Source of the DNA: Clostridia bacterium | Lineage (GTDB): Bacteria > Bacillota > Clostridia > Christensenellales > CAG-138 | Reading direction: 5' to 3' | Assembly (NCBI GenBank): GCA_017435185.1 | Contig: JAFSFN010000054.1 | Span: forward strand, 1 to 5,030 | DNA length: 5,030 bases | In this document: positions 1-5,030 of the stretch, piece after piece | Layout: every line of letters starts with the position of its first letter | Position numbering within the stretch: the stretch's first letter is position 1 | Made by a program: the position numbers and the translations under genes | Notes under the pieces: model-generated | What the model was told of the DNA's origin: nothing | Seen by the model: the letters and a program-made list of their open reading frames with translations, nothing else | Database searches by the model: none

Positions 1-352
1 CGGCAATGACTATGACACGGTTGACGGCACAGGCGTTCGTGATTACATCCATGTTGTCGACTTGGCAAAAGCTCATGTTCTTGCAATCGACTATGCCTGC
101 AAGAATACAGGCGCTGTCGCAATCAATGTCGGCACCGGCCGCGGCTACAGCGTTTTGGAAGTTGTCTCCGCATTTGAAAAAGCAACAGGTCAAGCCGTTC
201 CCTACGCTATTGTAGACCGTCGCCCCGGCGACTTGGCAGAAGTTGTCGCTTCTCCCGAAAAGGCTTCGGCACTCCTTGGTTTCAAAGCACAATACGGTAT
301 CGACGATATGTGTGCTGACGCATGGCGTTTTGAGCACAATCTCAACAAATAA
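1..352 (+). CDS. galE: UDP-glucose 4-epimerase, C-terminal part (5' end outside window)
   Basis: This is the 3' end of a gene for UDP-glucose 4-epimerase, the cytoplasmic NAD-dependent short-chain dehydrogenase/reductase-type enzyme that interconverts UDP-glucose and UDP-galactose (Leloir pathway and sugar-nucleotide supply for surface polysaccharides). The reading frame starts at base 2 and gives 116 residues before the TAA at 350-352, roughly the last third of a family of about 330-340 residues. Visible family signatures, in order, are GNDYDTVDGTGVRDYIHVVD (first 20 residues), NVGTGRGYSVLEVV (about 42-55) and the UDP-binding RRPGD (about 73-77), all closely matching GalE proteins. The 5' end lies outside the window, so its promoter and neighbours cannot be judged. 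The gene ends at a shared bidirectional terminator and is convergent with the carboxypeptidase gene. A related UDP-sugar epimerase with another substrate is possible, but the VRDYIHV and RRPGD context fits galE well. Confidence 0.93.
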   Translation, partial: GNDYDTVDGTGVRDYIHVVDLAKAHVLAIDYACKNTGAVAINVGTGRGYSVLEVVSAFEKATGQAVPYAIVDRRPGDLAEVVASPEKASALLGFKAQYGIDDMCADAWRFEHNLNK

Positions 353-362
353 TATTATCTGC

Positions 363-403
363 AAAAAAACGCTCAAGTGCAAAAATGCACTTGAGCGTTT
401 TTT
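363..403. terminator. Bidirectional Rho-independent terminator between galE and the carboxypeptidase gene
   Basis: A perfect 12-bp inverted repeat (CGCTCAAGTGCA at 370-381, TGCACTTGAGCG at 386-397) encloses a 4-nt A loop (382-385). Seven A (363-369) precede it and six T (398-403) follow it, so a U tract follows the hairpin whichever strand is transcribed. It begins 10 nt after the galE stop on the plus strand. On the minus strand the stop codon of the carboxypeptidase gene (404-402) overlaps the T tract. It therefore probably ends both convergent transcripts. Confidence 0.93.
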
Positions 404-1202
404 ATACCTTTCCGAGATATTCTTCAAGGCATATTCCCTGTTTGTAAATTTCTCCTGCCGCCTTTTTGCCCACATACCTAAAATGCCAAGGTTCATAAAT
501 AACGCCGGTAATATGCTCTTTATCTTTAGGATAACGGAGGATAAAGCCGTACTTGTGTGCGTTTTGGGCAAGCCATCTGCCCTCCTGCGTTTCGCCGTAA
601 GCATCGTCAGCTCTGTCGTGTGCTACGCTTAAAATATCCATCGCAAGACCTGTTGCGTGCTCGCTCATTCCTCCCGGCATTACTTTTACGGGATTATTGT
701 ATGGGTCACTGCCGTAATTAGGTTCCGTTTTCAATCTTTCTTCCCAAAGTGTCTGCTGATAAGCCGTTGAACGATATGCGCTCGTTATTTTATATTTACT
801 CATACCTTGCGCCGAAGCAGCTTTGAACATTTCACTCGCCGCCCTGTCGGCCTCACTGTTTTCGCTTGAATTTTCATTCTGCAATACTACCTCATCACCG
901 AATACCGAAGTTACGCATACAAGTCCTTCGGGTCTTTCATCCCCTGTCGGGTTATCAAAATTCACAATCACAAGATATCCCGAAGCAGCCGGATATATAC
1001 TCGGCAGCGGCGTGATTGCTGCACTGTGCTGAGGAAGTATATCACCTGTCGGCAACGCGCTTTGTATGGCTTTGCCGGTGCTCACCATACAATGTAAAAG
1101 TTGTATGGCTCCCACCGCCGCCATTGCAGTCACTATACCGCAAAAGTAAGCAGCCGCTGCTATTTTTTTCTTTACACTTCGGCTCCTTTTCCGTCTTTCC
1201 AA
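402..1202 (-). CDS. VanY-type D-alanyl-D-alanine carboxypeptidase (peptidase M15B), membrane-anchored
   Basis: The 266-residue product is a zinc D,D-carboxypeptidase of the VanY/DacY group (M15), which removes the terminal D-Ala from peptidoglycan stem peptides outside the membrane. A basic N-terminus (residues 2-13, rich in Arg and Lys) precedes one hydrophobic segment (about 14-37), so the protein is probably anchored with the enzyme outside. A low-complexity linker and small domain (about 40-115) lead to the catalytic domain (about 118-262). That domain carries SAYRS (141-145, Arg144 as expected substrate contact), SEHATGLAMDI (180-190, zinc ligands His182 and Asp189) and YEPWHFRYVG (236-245, catalytic Glu237 and third ligand His240), so the active site looks complete. 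The start is TTG at 1202-1200, chosen because a perfect AAGGAGGT lies 8 nt upstream. The gene follows the regulator/kinase cluster after 93 nt. Without a D-Ala-D-Lac ligase nearby, a wall-remodelling role is as likely as glycopeptide resistance. I withhold the symbol vanY because resistance is not shown. Confidence 0.92.
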   Translation of the reverse strand: MERRKRSRSVKKKIAAAAYFCGIVTAMAAVGAIQLLHCMVSTGKAIQSALPTGDILPQHSAAITPLPSIYPAASGYLVIVNFDNPTGDERPEGLVCVTSVFGDEVVLQNENSSENSEADRAASEMFKAASAQGMSKYKITSAYRSTAYQQTLWEERLKTEPNYGSDPYNNPVKVMPGGMSEHATGLAMDILSVAHDRADDAYGETQEGRWLAQNAHKYGFILRYPKDKEHITGVIYEPWHFRYVGKKAAGEIYKQGICLEEYLGKV

Positions 1203-1210
1203 AAAATCGC

Positions 1211-1218
1211 ACCTCCTT
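1211..1218 (-). promoter_or_regulatory. Ribosome binding site fixing a TTG start of the carboxypeptidase
   Basis: The minus strand reads AAGGAGGT here, a perfect anti-16S match, followed by 8 nt (GCGATTTT) and then TTG at 1202-1200. The first in-frame ATG codons downstream encode Met27 and Met39, inside or just after the membrane segment, and would destroy the anchor. The TTG start is therefore strongly preferred. Confidence 0.88.
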
Positions 1219-1253
1219 GATAAAAAAGCATATCAGGGAGATGCCAAAAAGCT

Positions 1254-1280
1254 GTTTTATTCCTGTATGAAACTTGTCAA
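1254..1280 (-). promoter_or_regulatory. Possible weak promoter in front of the carboxypeptidase gene
   Basis: In the 93-nt gap between the unknown membrane-protein gene and the carboxypeptidase gene, the minus strand has a perfect -35 hexamer TTGACA (1280-1275). The best -10 candidate is TAAAAC (1259-1254, 4 of 6 matches), but the spacing of 15 nt is short. The gap is also much larger than the 5-nt gaps upstream, which leaves room for an internal promoter. The evidence is only moderate; read-through from the upstream genes is equally plausible. Confidence 0.35.
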
Positions 1281-1295
1281 ATATCGTAATATTTT

Positions 1296-2072
1296 TTATT
1301 GCAGAATCTGTATTTCTTTCTCTATATTGCCGTCTGTTGATTTGTCAACACATTCCTTGCCGTAAGGCGTCAATTCTGCTTTTACGGTCAGCAGTTTATA
1401 ATCCAAGTGCACAGATATACGCATCATATCTTCTTCCAGCATTATAAACGCCCAACCCTGAGACTCAAATTCATCTTTATAATACAAAAATTCGCCCAGC
1501 CCCAGATAATCGACAAAAGCATCCGCCGTTCCACCTATATCAAGCTGTGGCAAACTTGTTGATTGTAATGTAATTTCCATAACCGTACCTGTTGCCGCTT
1601 CAATACCTATTCTAAGGTCGATATCTTCGCTCAAAAATCCTATAAACCAAATTCCGCATCTGCTTTGATTTACATCCACAAAACAAGCATATTCAACACG
1701 TGAAAGTGTCGCGCTCTTCCATTCTTCATTCTTCGGTATAATACCATCTTCCATAAGCTGCGCTACCTCATTACGCGCCTTATTGACCGCCTGTTCCATA
1801 TTCATTTCATAGTTTTGGGGTTCAGCAACAATAGTCTTTCCGTACATCATAAGGTAGTTTATCTTTATATACTCCGCATAAGAAGGCTTTCTGTTCTCCT
1901 GCCACGCAAGAAGTTGTCCGCCATCACTTTCAGTACCATACATATAAATATTCGTAGTTCCTATAAGGTCCTTCTCATCTCTGTCAAGCAGCAAAAGCGG
2001 TACTGCAACACCCGACACTACGATTATGCACACAAGGAAAATGCTCAACGTATTTTTTAATGTTGTTTTCAT
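1296..2072 (-). CDS. Membrane-anchored extracytoplasmic protein of unknown function, PepSY-like
   Basis: I do not recognise a named family for this 258-residue protein. The N-terminus has one hydrophobic segment (about residues 9-29) after two lysines, then a charged stretch, so most of the chain is probably outside the membrane. Cys15 sits inside the hydrophobic run without a convincing lipobox, so a lipoprotein is unlikely. Residues 91-109 form a predicted amphipathic helix (EQAVNKARNEVAQL within it). Alternating strands follow (about 120-132, 139-147 and 152-167), ending in GIEAATGTVMEI, which resembles the strand-turn-strand with a TG turn seen in PepSY-type domains. A second, similar-sized alpha/beta part may follow (about 180-235). 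Cys130 and Cys139 could pair. The start is ATG at 2072-2070, with GGAGG (2087-2083) 10 nt upstream inside the last kinase codons. It lies 5 nt after the kinase stop, so it is likely a partner of the kinase or of the carboxypeptidase. The PepSY resemblance is inference. Confidence 0.8.
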   Translation of the reverse strand: MKTTLKNTLSIFLVCIIVVSGVAVPLLLLDRDEKDLIGTTNIYMYGTESDGGQLLAWQENRKPSYAEYIKINYLMMYGKTIVAEPQNYEMNMEQAVNKARNEVAQLMEDGIIPKNEEWKSATLSRVEYACFVDVNQSRCGIWFIGFLSEDIDLRIGIEAATGTVMEITLQSTSLPQLDIGGTADAFVDYLGLGEFLYYKDEFESQGWAFIMLEEDMMRISVHLDYKLLTVKAELTPYGKECVDKSTDGNIEKEIQILQ

Positions 2073-2077
2073 TTTTC

Positions 2078-3484
2078 TTATGCCTCCTGTATGCCCGATA
2101 ATGTAAGCGTCACCGTTGTTCCTATGCCCACATGACTTTTATATTCAAGACTGCTTCCGTGAAGTTTGGCTATTTTTGAAGCAATGGCAAGGCCTAAGCC
2201 TGCACCGTGTTGTGAGCGTGAGCGCGATTTGTCAATCATATAAAACGCCTCAGTTATTCTTGAGAGCTTATCCTCGGGTATTCCGCAGCCATCATCAGTC
2301 ACGCTTATCATATATTTTCCATTTTCAAATACACCGCAAAGGCTTATGTGACGACTTTCTGCCTTTGAAGCATTGTCTGCAAGATTAAGAATCAATGTTT
2401 TGAAAAGGTCAAATTCGATATTTATAAACGCTTCCTGCGCCGAAACCGTGAACTCTATTTTTTTCTTTTTCATCAAAGGCCTGAGCGTTTCAGCAATATC
2501 GGAAAGCACTTCCGACGCCCGCATTTCCATGAATGTAAATTCTGTCTTATTCAAAATTATGAGTTCCATGAGTTTGAGCGACAGCGCTTCAAGCCTCATT
2601 CCTTCGTCAACTATATAGCTTGCGGCTTTTTTTATTTCCTCACGGCTCAAATTCTCTTTCTGATATATCATATCAGCATATCCTATAACTGATGTAAGCG
2701 GAGTTTTCAGTTCATGTGCGAAGTTTGCTACAAAATCTTCCTTCTGCTGTGCATTAAGTTCAAGCTGTTTTATAGTCTGTTCTATCGTCTCCGCCATAGC
2801 ATTGAAATTTCTCGAAAGCTCACCCGTTTCGTCGCTGTTGATTATCTGAGCACGCTCTTGATAATTACCGTTTTCAAAACTTCTCACACTCTCGATAAGG
2901 CGTTTTATCGGCGAAGTTAAAAAATACGACAATACAAGCATTACTGTGATCGCAGCGCATAAAACAACAGTAAAAGTAGCTACATACTGCTTTTCCATTG
3001 CATTTTTTTCCTGAACTATAGGTGTTATATCCCGCGTCGTTATAAGCCGTACCTCAATGCCGCTCTGCGCAAACCTTCCCATCATAGCAAGACAATAATC
3101 ACCATCTCTTGTTTCTATGCTGTGCATTATTCCACCCTCGCTGACGGAATTTACCTTTGAAAAATCATACTCTTTAGGAAAATCAGAAAATATTATTTCA
3201 CCGTTTCCATCAAGAATTGCTGTCTGATTTTTGTTAGGAGACAGCAATGCAGTTTGTTCTGCGGCAGTTTTTATCGTCTCATCATTCAAGTTTCCGTTTT
3301 CACTGTTTGCAAATATCTCTGCCTGTAATGCAAACTTAAATATCTGATATTCTTCAAGGCCTCGCTCTATCTCTCGATCTACAGCATTATTAAAGCTGTC
3401 CGCTATCATCATATATCCCATAACGGACAACGCTGTTGTGATTACAGTCATTGTGCATAAAAATATTTTTGTGAACAACTTCAC
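2078..3484 (-). CDS. Membrane sensor histidine kinase (HAMP, HisKA, HATPase_c)
   Basis: With the GTG start at 3484-3482 the product has 468 residues, normal for a two-component sensor kinase. It detects an extracellular or envelope signal, autophosphorylates and passes phosphate to the adjacent response regulator. The domains in order are: membrane segment 1 (about 7-28), an outside sensor region of about 135 residues (30-165) with a PAS/Cache-like stretch (NQTAILDGNGEIIFSDFP, about 86-103), membrane segment 2 (about 168-190), a HAMP linker (about 191-245), and a HisKA H-box with phosphoacceptor His257 (NFAHELKTPL). The ATPase domain follows, with an N-box at Asn367/Asn371 (LNLADNA), DDGCGIP (397-403), a probable F-box at ITEAFYMID (410-418) and GAGLGL (427-432). 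All catalytic motifs look intact. The GTG is preferred over the ATG at 3544, which would add 20 residues, overlap the regulator gene by 55 nt and lack this ribosome site. The signal is unknown; gene neighbours suggest cell-wall or envelope stress. Confidence 0.95.
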   Translation of the reverse strand: MKLFTKIFLCTMTVITTALSVMGYMMIADSFNNAVDREIERGLEEYQIFKFALQAEIFANSENGNLNDETIKTAAEQTALLSPNKNQTAILDGNGEIIFSDFPKEYDFSKVNSVSEGGIMHSIETRDGDYCLAMMGRFAQSGIEVRLITTRDITPIVQEKNAMEKQYVATFTVVLCAAITVMLVLSYFLTSPIKRLIESVRSFENGNYQERAQIINSDETGELSRNFNAMAETIEQTIKQLELNAQQKEDFVANFAHELKTPLTSVIGYADMIYQKENLSREEIKKAASYIVDEGMRLEALSLKLMELIILNKTEFTFMEMRASEVLSDIAETLRPLMKKKKIEFTVSAQEAFINIEFDLFKTLILNLADNASKAESRHISLCGVFENGKYMISVTDDGCGIPEDKLSRITEAFYMIDKSRSRSQHGAGLGLAIASKIAKLHGSSLEYKSHVGIGTTVTLTLSGIQEA

Positions 3485-3489
3485 TGTTT

Positions 3490-4143
3490 TTATACCTCCA
3501 AGCGATACCCCACACGAAAAACGGTTTTTATATGCTCGTCCCAATCAAGTTTTTTTCTGAGCCTTTGGATGTGTGAGTCAAGAGTTCTCGTTTCGCCCGA
3601 AAACGGCTCGTTCCACACTTTTTCATACAGTCTGTCTCTGTAAAGCGCAACATTTTTATTGCGTATGAGTTCTATCAAAAGATCAAATTCCTTAACAGTA
3701 AGGTCGATTGACCGGCCTTCCTTTTTAACTGTTCGTGATTCCGTATTTATGCTTACACCAAAAATCTCGTATTCCGTGGTTGCCTTACTTGTTCGTCTCA
3801 GTATCGCTTCTACACGCGCAATAAGCTCACCTATTTGAAAAGGCTTCACTATGTAATCATCAGCACCGAGTCTCAATCCTTTTATCTTATCTTCCACTGT
3901 TCCCATTGCCGTAATAAATATAACAGGTGTACCCATGGGACGGACATATGCCAAAAGTTCATATCCGTCTATTTCAGGAAGCATTATGTCAAGCAATATA
4001 AGGTCATAGCAATTCTGTTCTATAAGGTCTGCCGCCCTTTTCCCGTCGTATGCCAATGTACATAAATAGCCTTGAGCACTCAAATTCACTTTTATCAGGT
4101 TCGCTATTGCTTTTTCATCTTCAACTATCAATATTTTAAGCAT
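3490..4143 (-). CDS. OmpR/PhoB-family response regulator
   Basis: The 217-residue cytoplasmic protein is a DNA-binding response regulator and the likely partner of the adjacent kinase. The receiver domain (about 1-117) has the acidic pair Glu8/Asp9, phosphoacceptor Asp52 (LLDIMLPEIDGYE), Thr78 (FITAMG) and Lys100 in DDYIVKPF, all at the expected places. A winged-helix output domain (about 122-217) shows the typical family pattern: LTVKEFDLLIELIRN, then the recognition-helix region RTLDSHIQRLRKKL and the terminal wing VFRVGYRLEV. The start is ATG at 4143-4141, with AAGGCGGTG (4157-4149), one mismatch from the ideal AAGGAGGTG, 5 nt upstream. It is the first gene of the minus-strand cluster. Its stop lies 5 nt before the kinase GTG. 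Targets are unknown; direct repeats upstream (4194-4211) suggest it may control its own promoter. Confidence 0.95.
   Translation of the reverse strand: MLKILIVEDEKAIANLIKVNLSAQGYLCTLAYDGKRAADLIEQNCYDLILLDIMLPEIDGYELLAYVRPMGTPVIFITAMGTVEDKIKGLRLGADDYIVKPFQIGELIARVEAILRRTSKATTEYEIFGVSINTESRTVKKEGRSIDLTVKEFDLLIELIRNKNVALYRDRLYEKVWNEPFSGETRTLDSHIQRLRKKLDWDEHIKTVFRVGYRLEV
3495..3499 (-). promoter_or_regulatory. Ribosome binding site fixing a GTG start of the histidine kinase
   Basis: The minus strand reads GGAGG inside the last codons of the response regulator (the Glu-Val-stop region), followed by 10 nt and GTG at 3484-3482. The first residues from this GTG (MKLFTKIFL after initiation) run straight into the first membrane segment, a usual kinase N-terminus. 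This arrangement implies translational coupling to the regulator gene. Confidence 0.8.
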
Positions 4144-4163
4144 CTTTTCACCGCCTTGTGCAT

Positions 4164-4187
4164 ATTATATATGATGTTATCATTATA
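4164..4187 (-). promoter_or_regulatory. Probable -10 elements of the regulator/kinase operon promoter
   Basis: The minus strand has TATAAT twice, at 4187-4182 and 4169-4164. The nearer copy would start RNA at about 4157, in the ribosome site, leaving almost no leader. The farther copy would start at about 4175, leaving some 30 nt, so it is the better candidate. Neither has a good -35 hexamer: the position 17 nt above the farther copy reads ACAACT. This is compatible with an activator-dependent promoter. Confidence 0.55.
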
Positions 4188-4193
4188 TTCGAC

Positions 4194-4211
4194 AGTTGTG
4201 ACCAAGTTGTG
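4194..4211. repeat. Direct repeat with 11-bp period, candidate response-regulator binding site
   Basis: The plus strand has AGTTGTG at 4194-4200 and again at 4205-4211, separated by ACCA. On the minus strand this reads CACAACT-N4-CACAACT, ending 6 nt before the upstream TATAAT (4187-4182), so it covers the -35 region of the regulator promoter. Seven conserved bases plus a 4-bp spacer, one helical turn apart, is the known layout of PhoB/OmpR-type sites. That the regulator at 3490-4143 binds here is inference. Confidence 0.45.
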
Positions 4212-4244
4212 CCTTTTGCGATATTTTTACAGCCGGCTTGTGCG

Positions 4245-4273
4245 TTGACATGCCGAGATATACATGATAAAAT
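4245..4273 (+). promoter_or_regulatory. Sigma-A-type promoter of the dehydrogenase gene
   Basis: A perfect -35 TTGACA (4245-4250) is followed by exactly 17 nt and TAAAAT (4268-4273, 5 of 6 matches to TATAAT). Transcription would begin near 4280, giving a leader of about 30 nt before the ATG at 4310. The near-consensus strength suggests substantial basal expression. The palindrome AGCCGGCT lies just upstream (4231-4238) and could be a regulator site, but nothing else supports this. Confidence 0.85.
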
Positions 4274-4309
4274 ATATTTGTTAAATTTTAGACAAAGGAG
4301 AGACATATT

Positions 4310-5030
4310 ATGCCAAACTTCCAGATTCCCGAAAAAGCAAGAGTAGCGGTTTTAACCGGTGAGAAAAAGATTGATATTTTTGAGCTTCCCATTCCTGAGA
4401 TAAATGATGACGAAGTTCTCGTTAAGGTAGAACAAACAGGCATATGCGGAACAGATGTTCATGAGTACAAGGGTGATCCTTTTGGATACATACCGGTTGA
4501 GCTCGGCCATGAGGGCACAGGAACAGTCGTTAAGTTGGGCAAGAATGTCACAACAGATTATTACGGCAATCCTCTCAAGGTCGGAGACAAGATAGTTACA
4601 GGTCTCAAGCCCTGCGGCGTATGCGATATTTGCAAAAACGACCCGGAGCACGTTCACCTCTGCCCCGCAGGCGAAATATTCGGCCTCATGCCGGGCGAAG
4701 AATCCTATAAGAACTTTAACGGCTGGTTTGGCGAGTATATAAAGATAAATGCAGGCGGCGTAATATTCAATGTAAGCGATATGGATGTTGACCTGCGCAC
4801 ACTTATTGAGCCCACTGCCGTTATCGTCCACGCTGTCGAGCAAGCAAAACAGATATTCAATTTCAAGCAGGGTTCATATGTTCTCGTGCAGGGATGCGGT
4901 CCCATCGGTCTGCTCTTACTTGCAATGGTCCGCACAATGGGTGTTCGCAACATAATCGCTGTAGACGGTGATGAACAGCGTTTGAAGATGGCTGAAAAGC
5001 TCGGTGCAGCATATACAGTAAACTATCTCA
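4310..5030 (+). CDS. Zinc-dependent medium-chain alcohol/polyol dehydrogenase (3' end outside window)
   Basis: The first 240 residues of a cytoplasmic NAD(P)-dependent medium-chain dehydrogenase are visible (family usually about 340-370). The GroES-like domain carries catalytic-zinc residues Cys46 (GICGTD), His67 and Glu68 (LGHEG). A structural-zinc lobe has Cys102, Cys105, Cys108 and Cys118, with nine residues between the last two instead of the usual seven. Glu167 in the IEPTAVIVHAV stretch matches the sorbitol/threonine dehydrogenase type. The nucleotide-binding fold begins with VLVQGCGPIGLL (191-202), and Asp219 at the end of the second strand (IIAVDGD) suggests NAD rather than NADP. The start is ATG at 4310, with AAAGGAG (4294-4300) 9 nt upstream and a strong promoter of its own. 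Substrate is uncertain: butanediol, sorbitol, threonine or a related alcohol are all possible. It is divergent from the two-component cluster and has no obvious functional link to it. There is no stop codon before the window end. Confidence 0.92.
   Translation, partial: MPNFQIPEKARVAVLTGEKKIDIFELPIPEINDDEVLVKVEQTGICGTDVHEYKGDPFGYIPVELGHEGTGTVVKLGKNVTTDYYGNPLKVGDKIVTGLKPCGVCDICKNDPEHVHLCPAGEIFGLMPGEESYKNFNGWFGEYIKINAGGVIFNVSDMDVDLRTLIEPTAVIVHAVEQAKQIFNFKQGSYVLVQGCGPIGLLLLAMVRTMGVRNIIAVDGDEQRLKMAEKLGAAYTVNYL

Larger units (their letters stand above)
4144..4309. other. Divergent control region between the regulator and dehydrogenase genes
   Basis: This 166-nt AT-rich stretch holds no gene. Reading outward it contains the regulator's ribosome site (4157-4149, minus), two perfect TATAAT hexamers on the minus strand (4169-4164 and 4187-4182), a 7-bp direct repeat (4194-4200 and 4205-4211), an 8-bp palindrome AGCCGGCT (4231-4238), and the promoter and ribosome site of the dehydrogenase gene (plus). 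The palindrome ATGAT-AAC-ATCAT lies between the two TATAAT copies (minus strand, 4184-4172). Confidence 0.8.

Noticed and set aside
243..632. A 129-codon plus-strand frame crossing the galE end, the terminator and the carboxypeptidase 3' end
   Set aside because: It runs through the terminator hairpin and overlaps two well-supported genes in other frames; its translation shows no family likeness.
1221..1245. A weak hairpin (GCATC/GATATGC on the minus strand) followed by six T before the carboxypeptidase ribosome site, possibly an attenuator
   Set aside because: The stem is only about 4-5 bp with a bulge and low GC, too weak to support a terminator or attenuator.
402..4143. A functional vancomycin-resistance cluster
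   Set aside because: Only sensor/regulator and carboxypeptidase types are present. No ligase, dehydrogenase of the VanH type or VanX dipeptidase is visible, and carboxypeptidases of this family are widespread in susceptible Firmicutes.
4231..4238. The 8-bp palindrome AGCCGGCT upstream of the dehydrogenase promoter as an operator
   Set aside because: Eight bases are short, the flanks do not extend the symmetry cleanly, and there is no second copy. It is recorded within the control region only.
4352..4843. A 163-codon open frame on the minus strand opposite the dehydrogenase gene (and a second one at 4705-4953)
   Set aside because: The plus strand encodes a clear zinc dehydrogenase with conserved motifs throughout. 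The antisense frames have low-complexity, Cys/Tyr/Ile-rich products with no recognisable domain, so they are shadows of the real gene.
1..5030. CRISPR arrays, tRNA or rRNA genes, insertion sequences, phage genes
   Set aside because: No spaced repeat series, cloverleaf, transposase motif or terminal inverted repeats were seen on either strand.

Overview
The window looks like chromosomal DNA of a low-to-moderate GC Firmicute, probably a Clostridia/Oscillospirales-type gut anaerobe. The grounds are strong AAGGAGG-type ribosome sites, use of TTG and GTG starts, Firmicute-style two-component proteins and a sigma-A-like TTGACA/TAAAAT promoter. The taxon is inferred; no marker gene such as rRNA is present.

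Layout. Bases 1-352 (+) hold the 3' end of a UDP-glucose 4-epimerase gene (galE). A near-perfect hairpin at 363-403, with A and T tracts on both sides, separates it from a convergent four-gene cluster on the minus strand. In transcription order this cluster is: an OmpR-family response regulator (4143-3490), a membrane sensor histidine kinase (3484-2078), a single-span membrane-anchored protein of unknown function with a PepSY-like look (2072-1296), and a VanY-type zinc D,D-carboxypeptidase (1202-402). Bases 4144-4309 are a divergent control region. From it, a zinc-dependent medium-chain alcohol/polyol dehydrogenase gene starts at 4310 (+) and runs off the window.

How the genes may work together. 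The regulator, kinase and unknown anchored protein are tightly packed: each gap is 5 nt, and each ribosome site lies inside the last codons of the gene before. They are probably co-transcribed and translationally coupled. The carboxypeptidase follows after 93 nt, has its own excellent ribosome site and perhaps a weak promoter. The inferred picture is an envelope-sensing regulatory unit whose output includes trimming of the terminal D-Ala of peptidoglycan stem peptides, similar in gene content to the vanR-vanS-vanY part of glycopeptide-resistance clusters. No vanH, vanA-type ligase or vanX gene is in the window, so resistance cannot be claimed.

The most interesting non-coding signal is a 7-bp direct repeat with an 11-bp period (4194-4211), upstream of the regulator gene where a -35 box would sit. 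This is the geometry expected for an OmpR/PhoB-type binding site and suggests autoregulation. I see no mobile element, CRISPR array, tRNA or rRNA.
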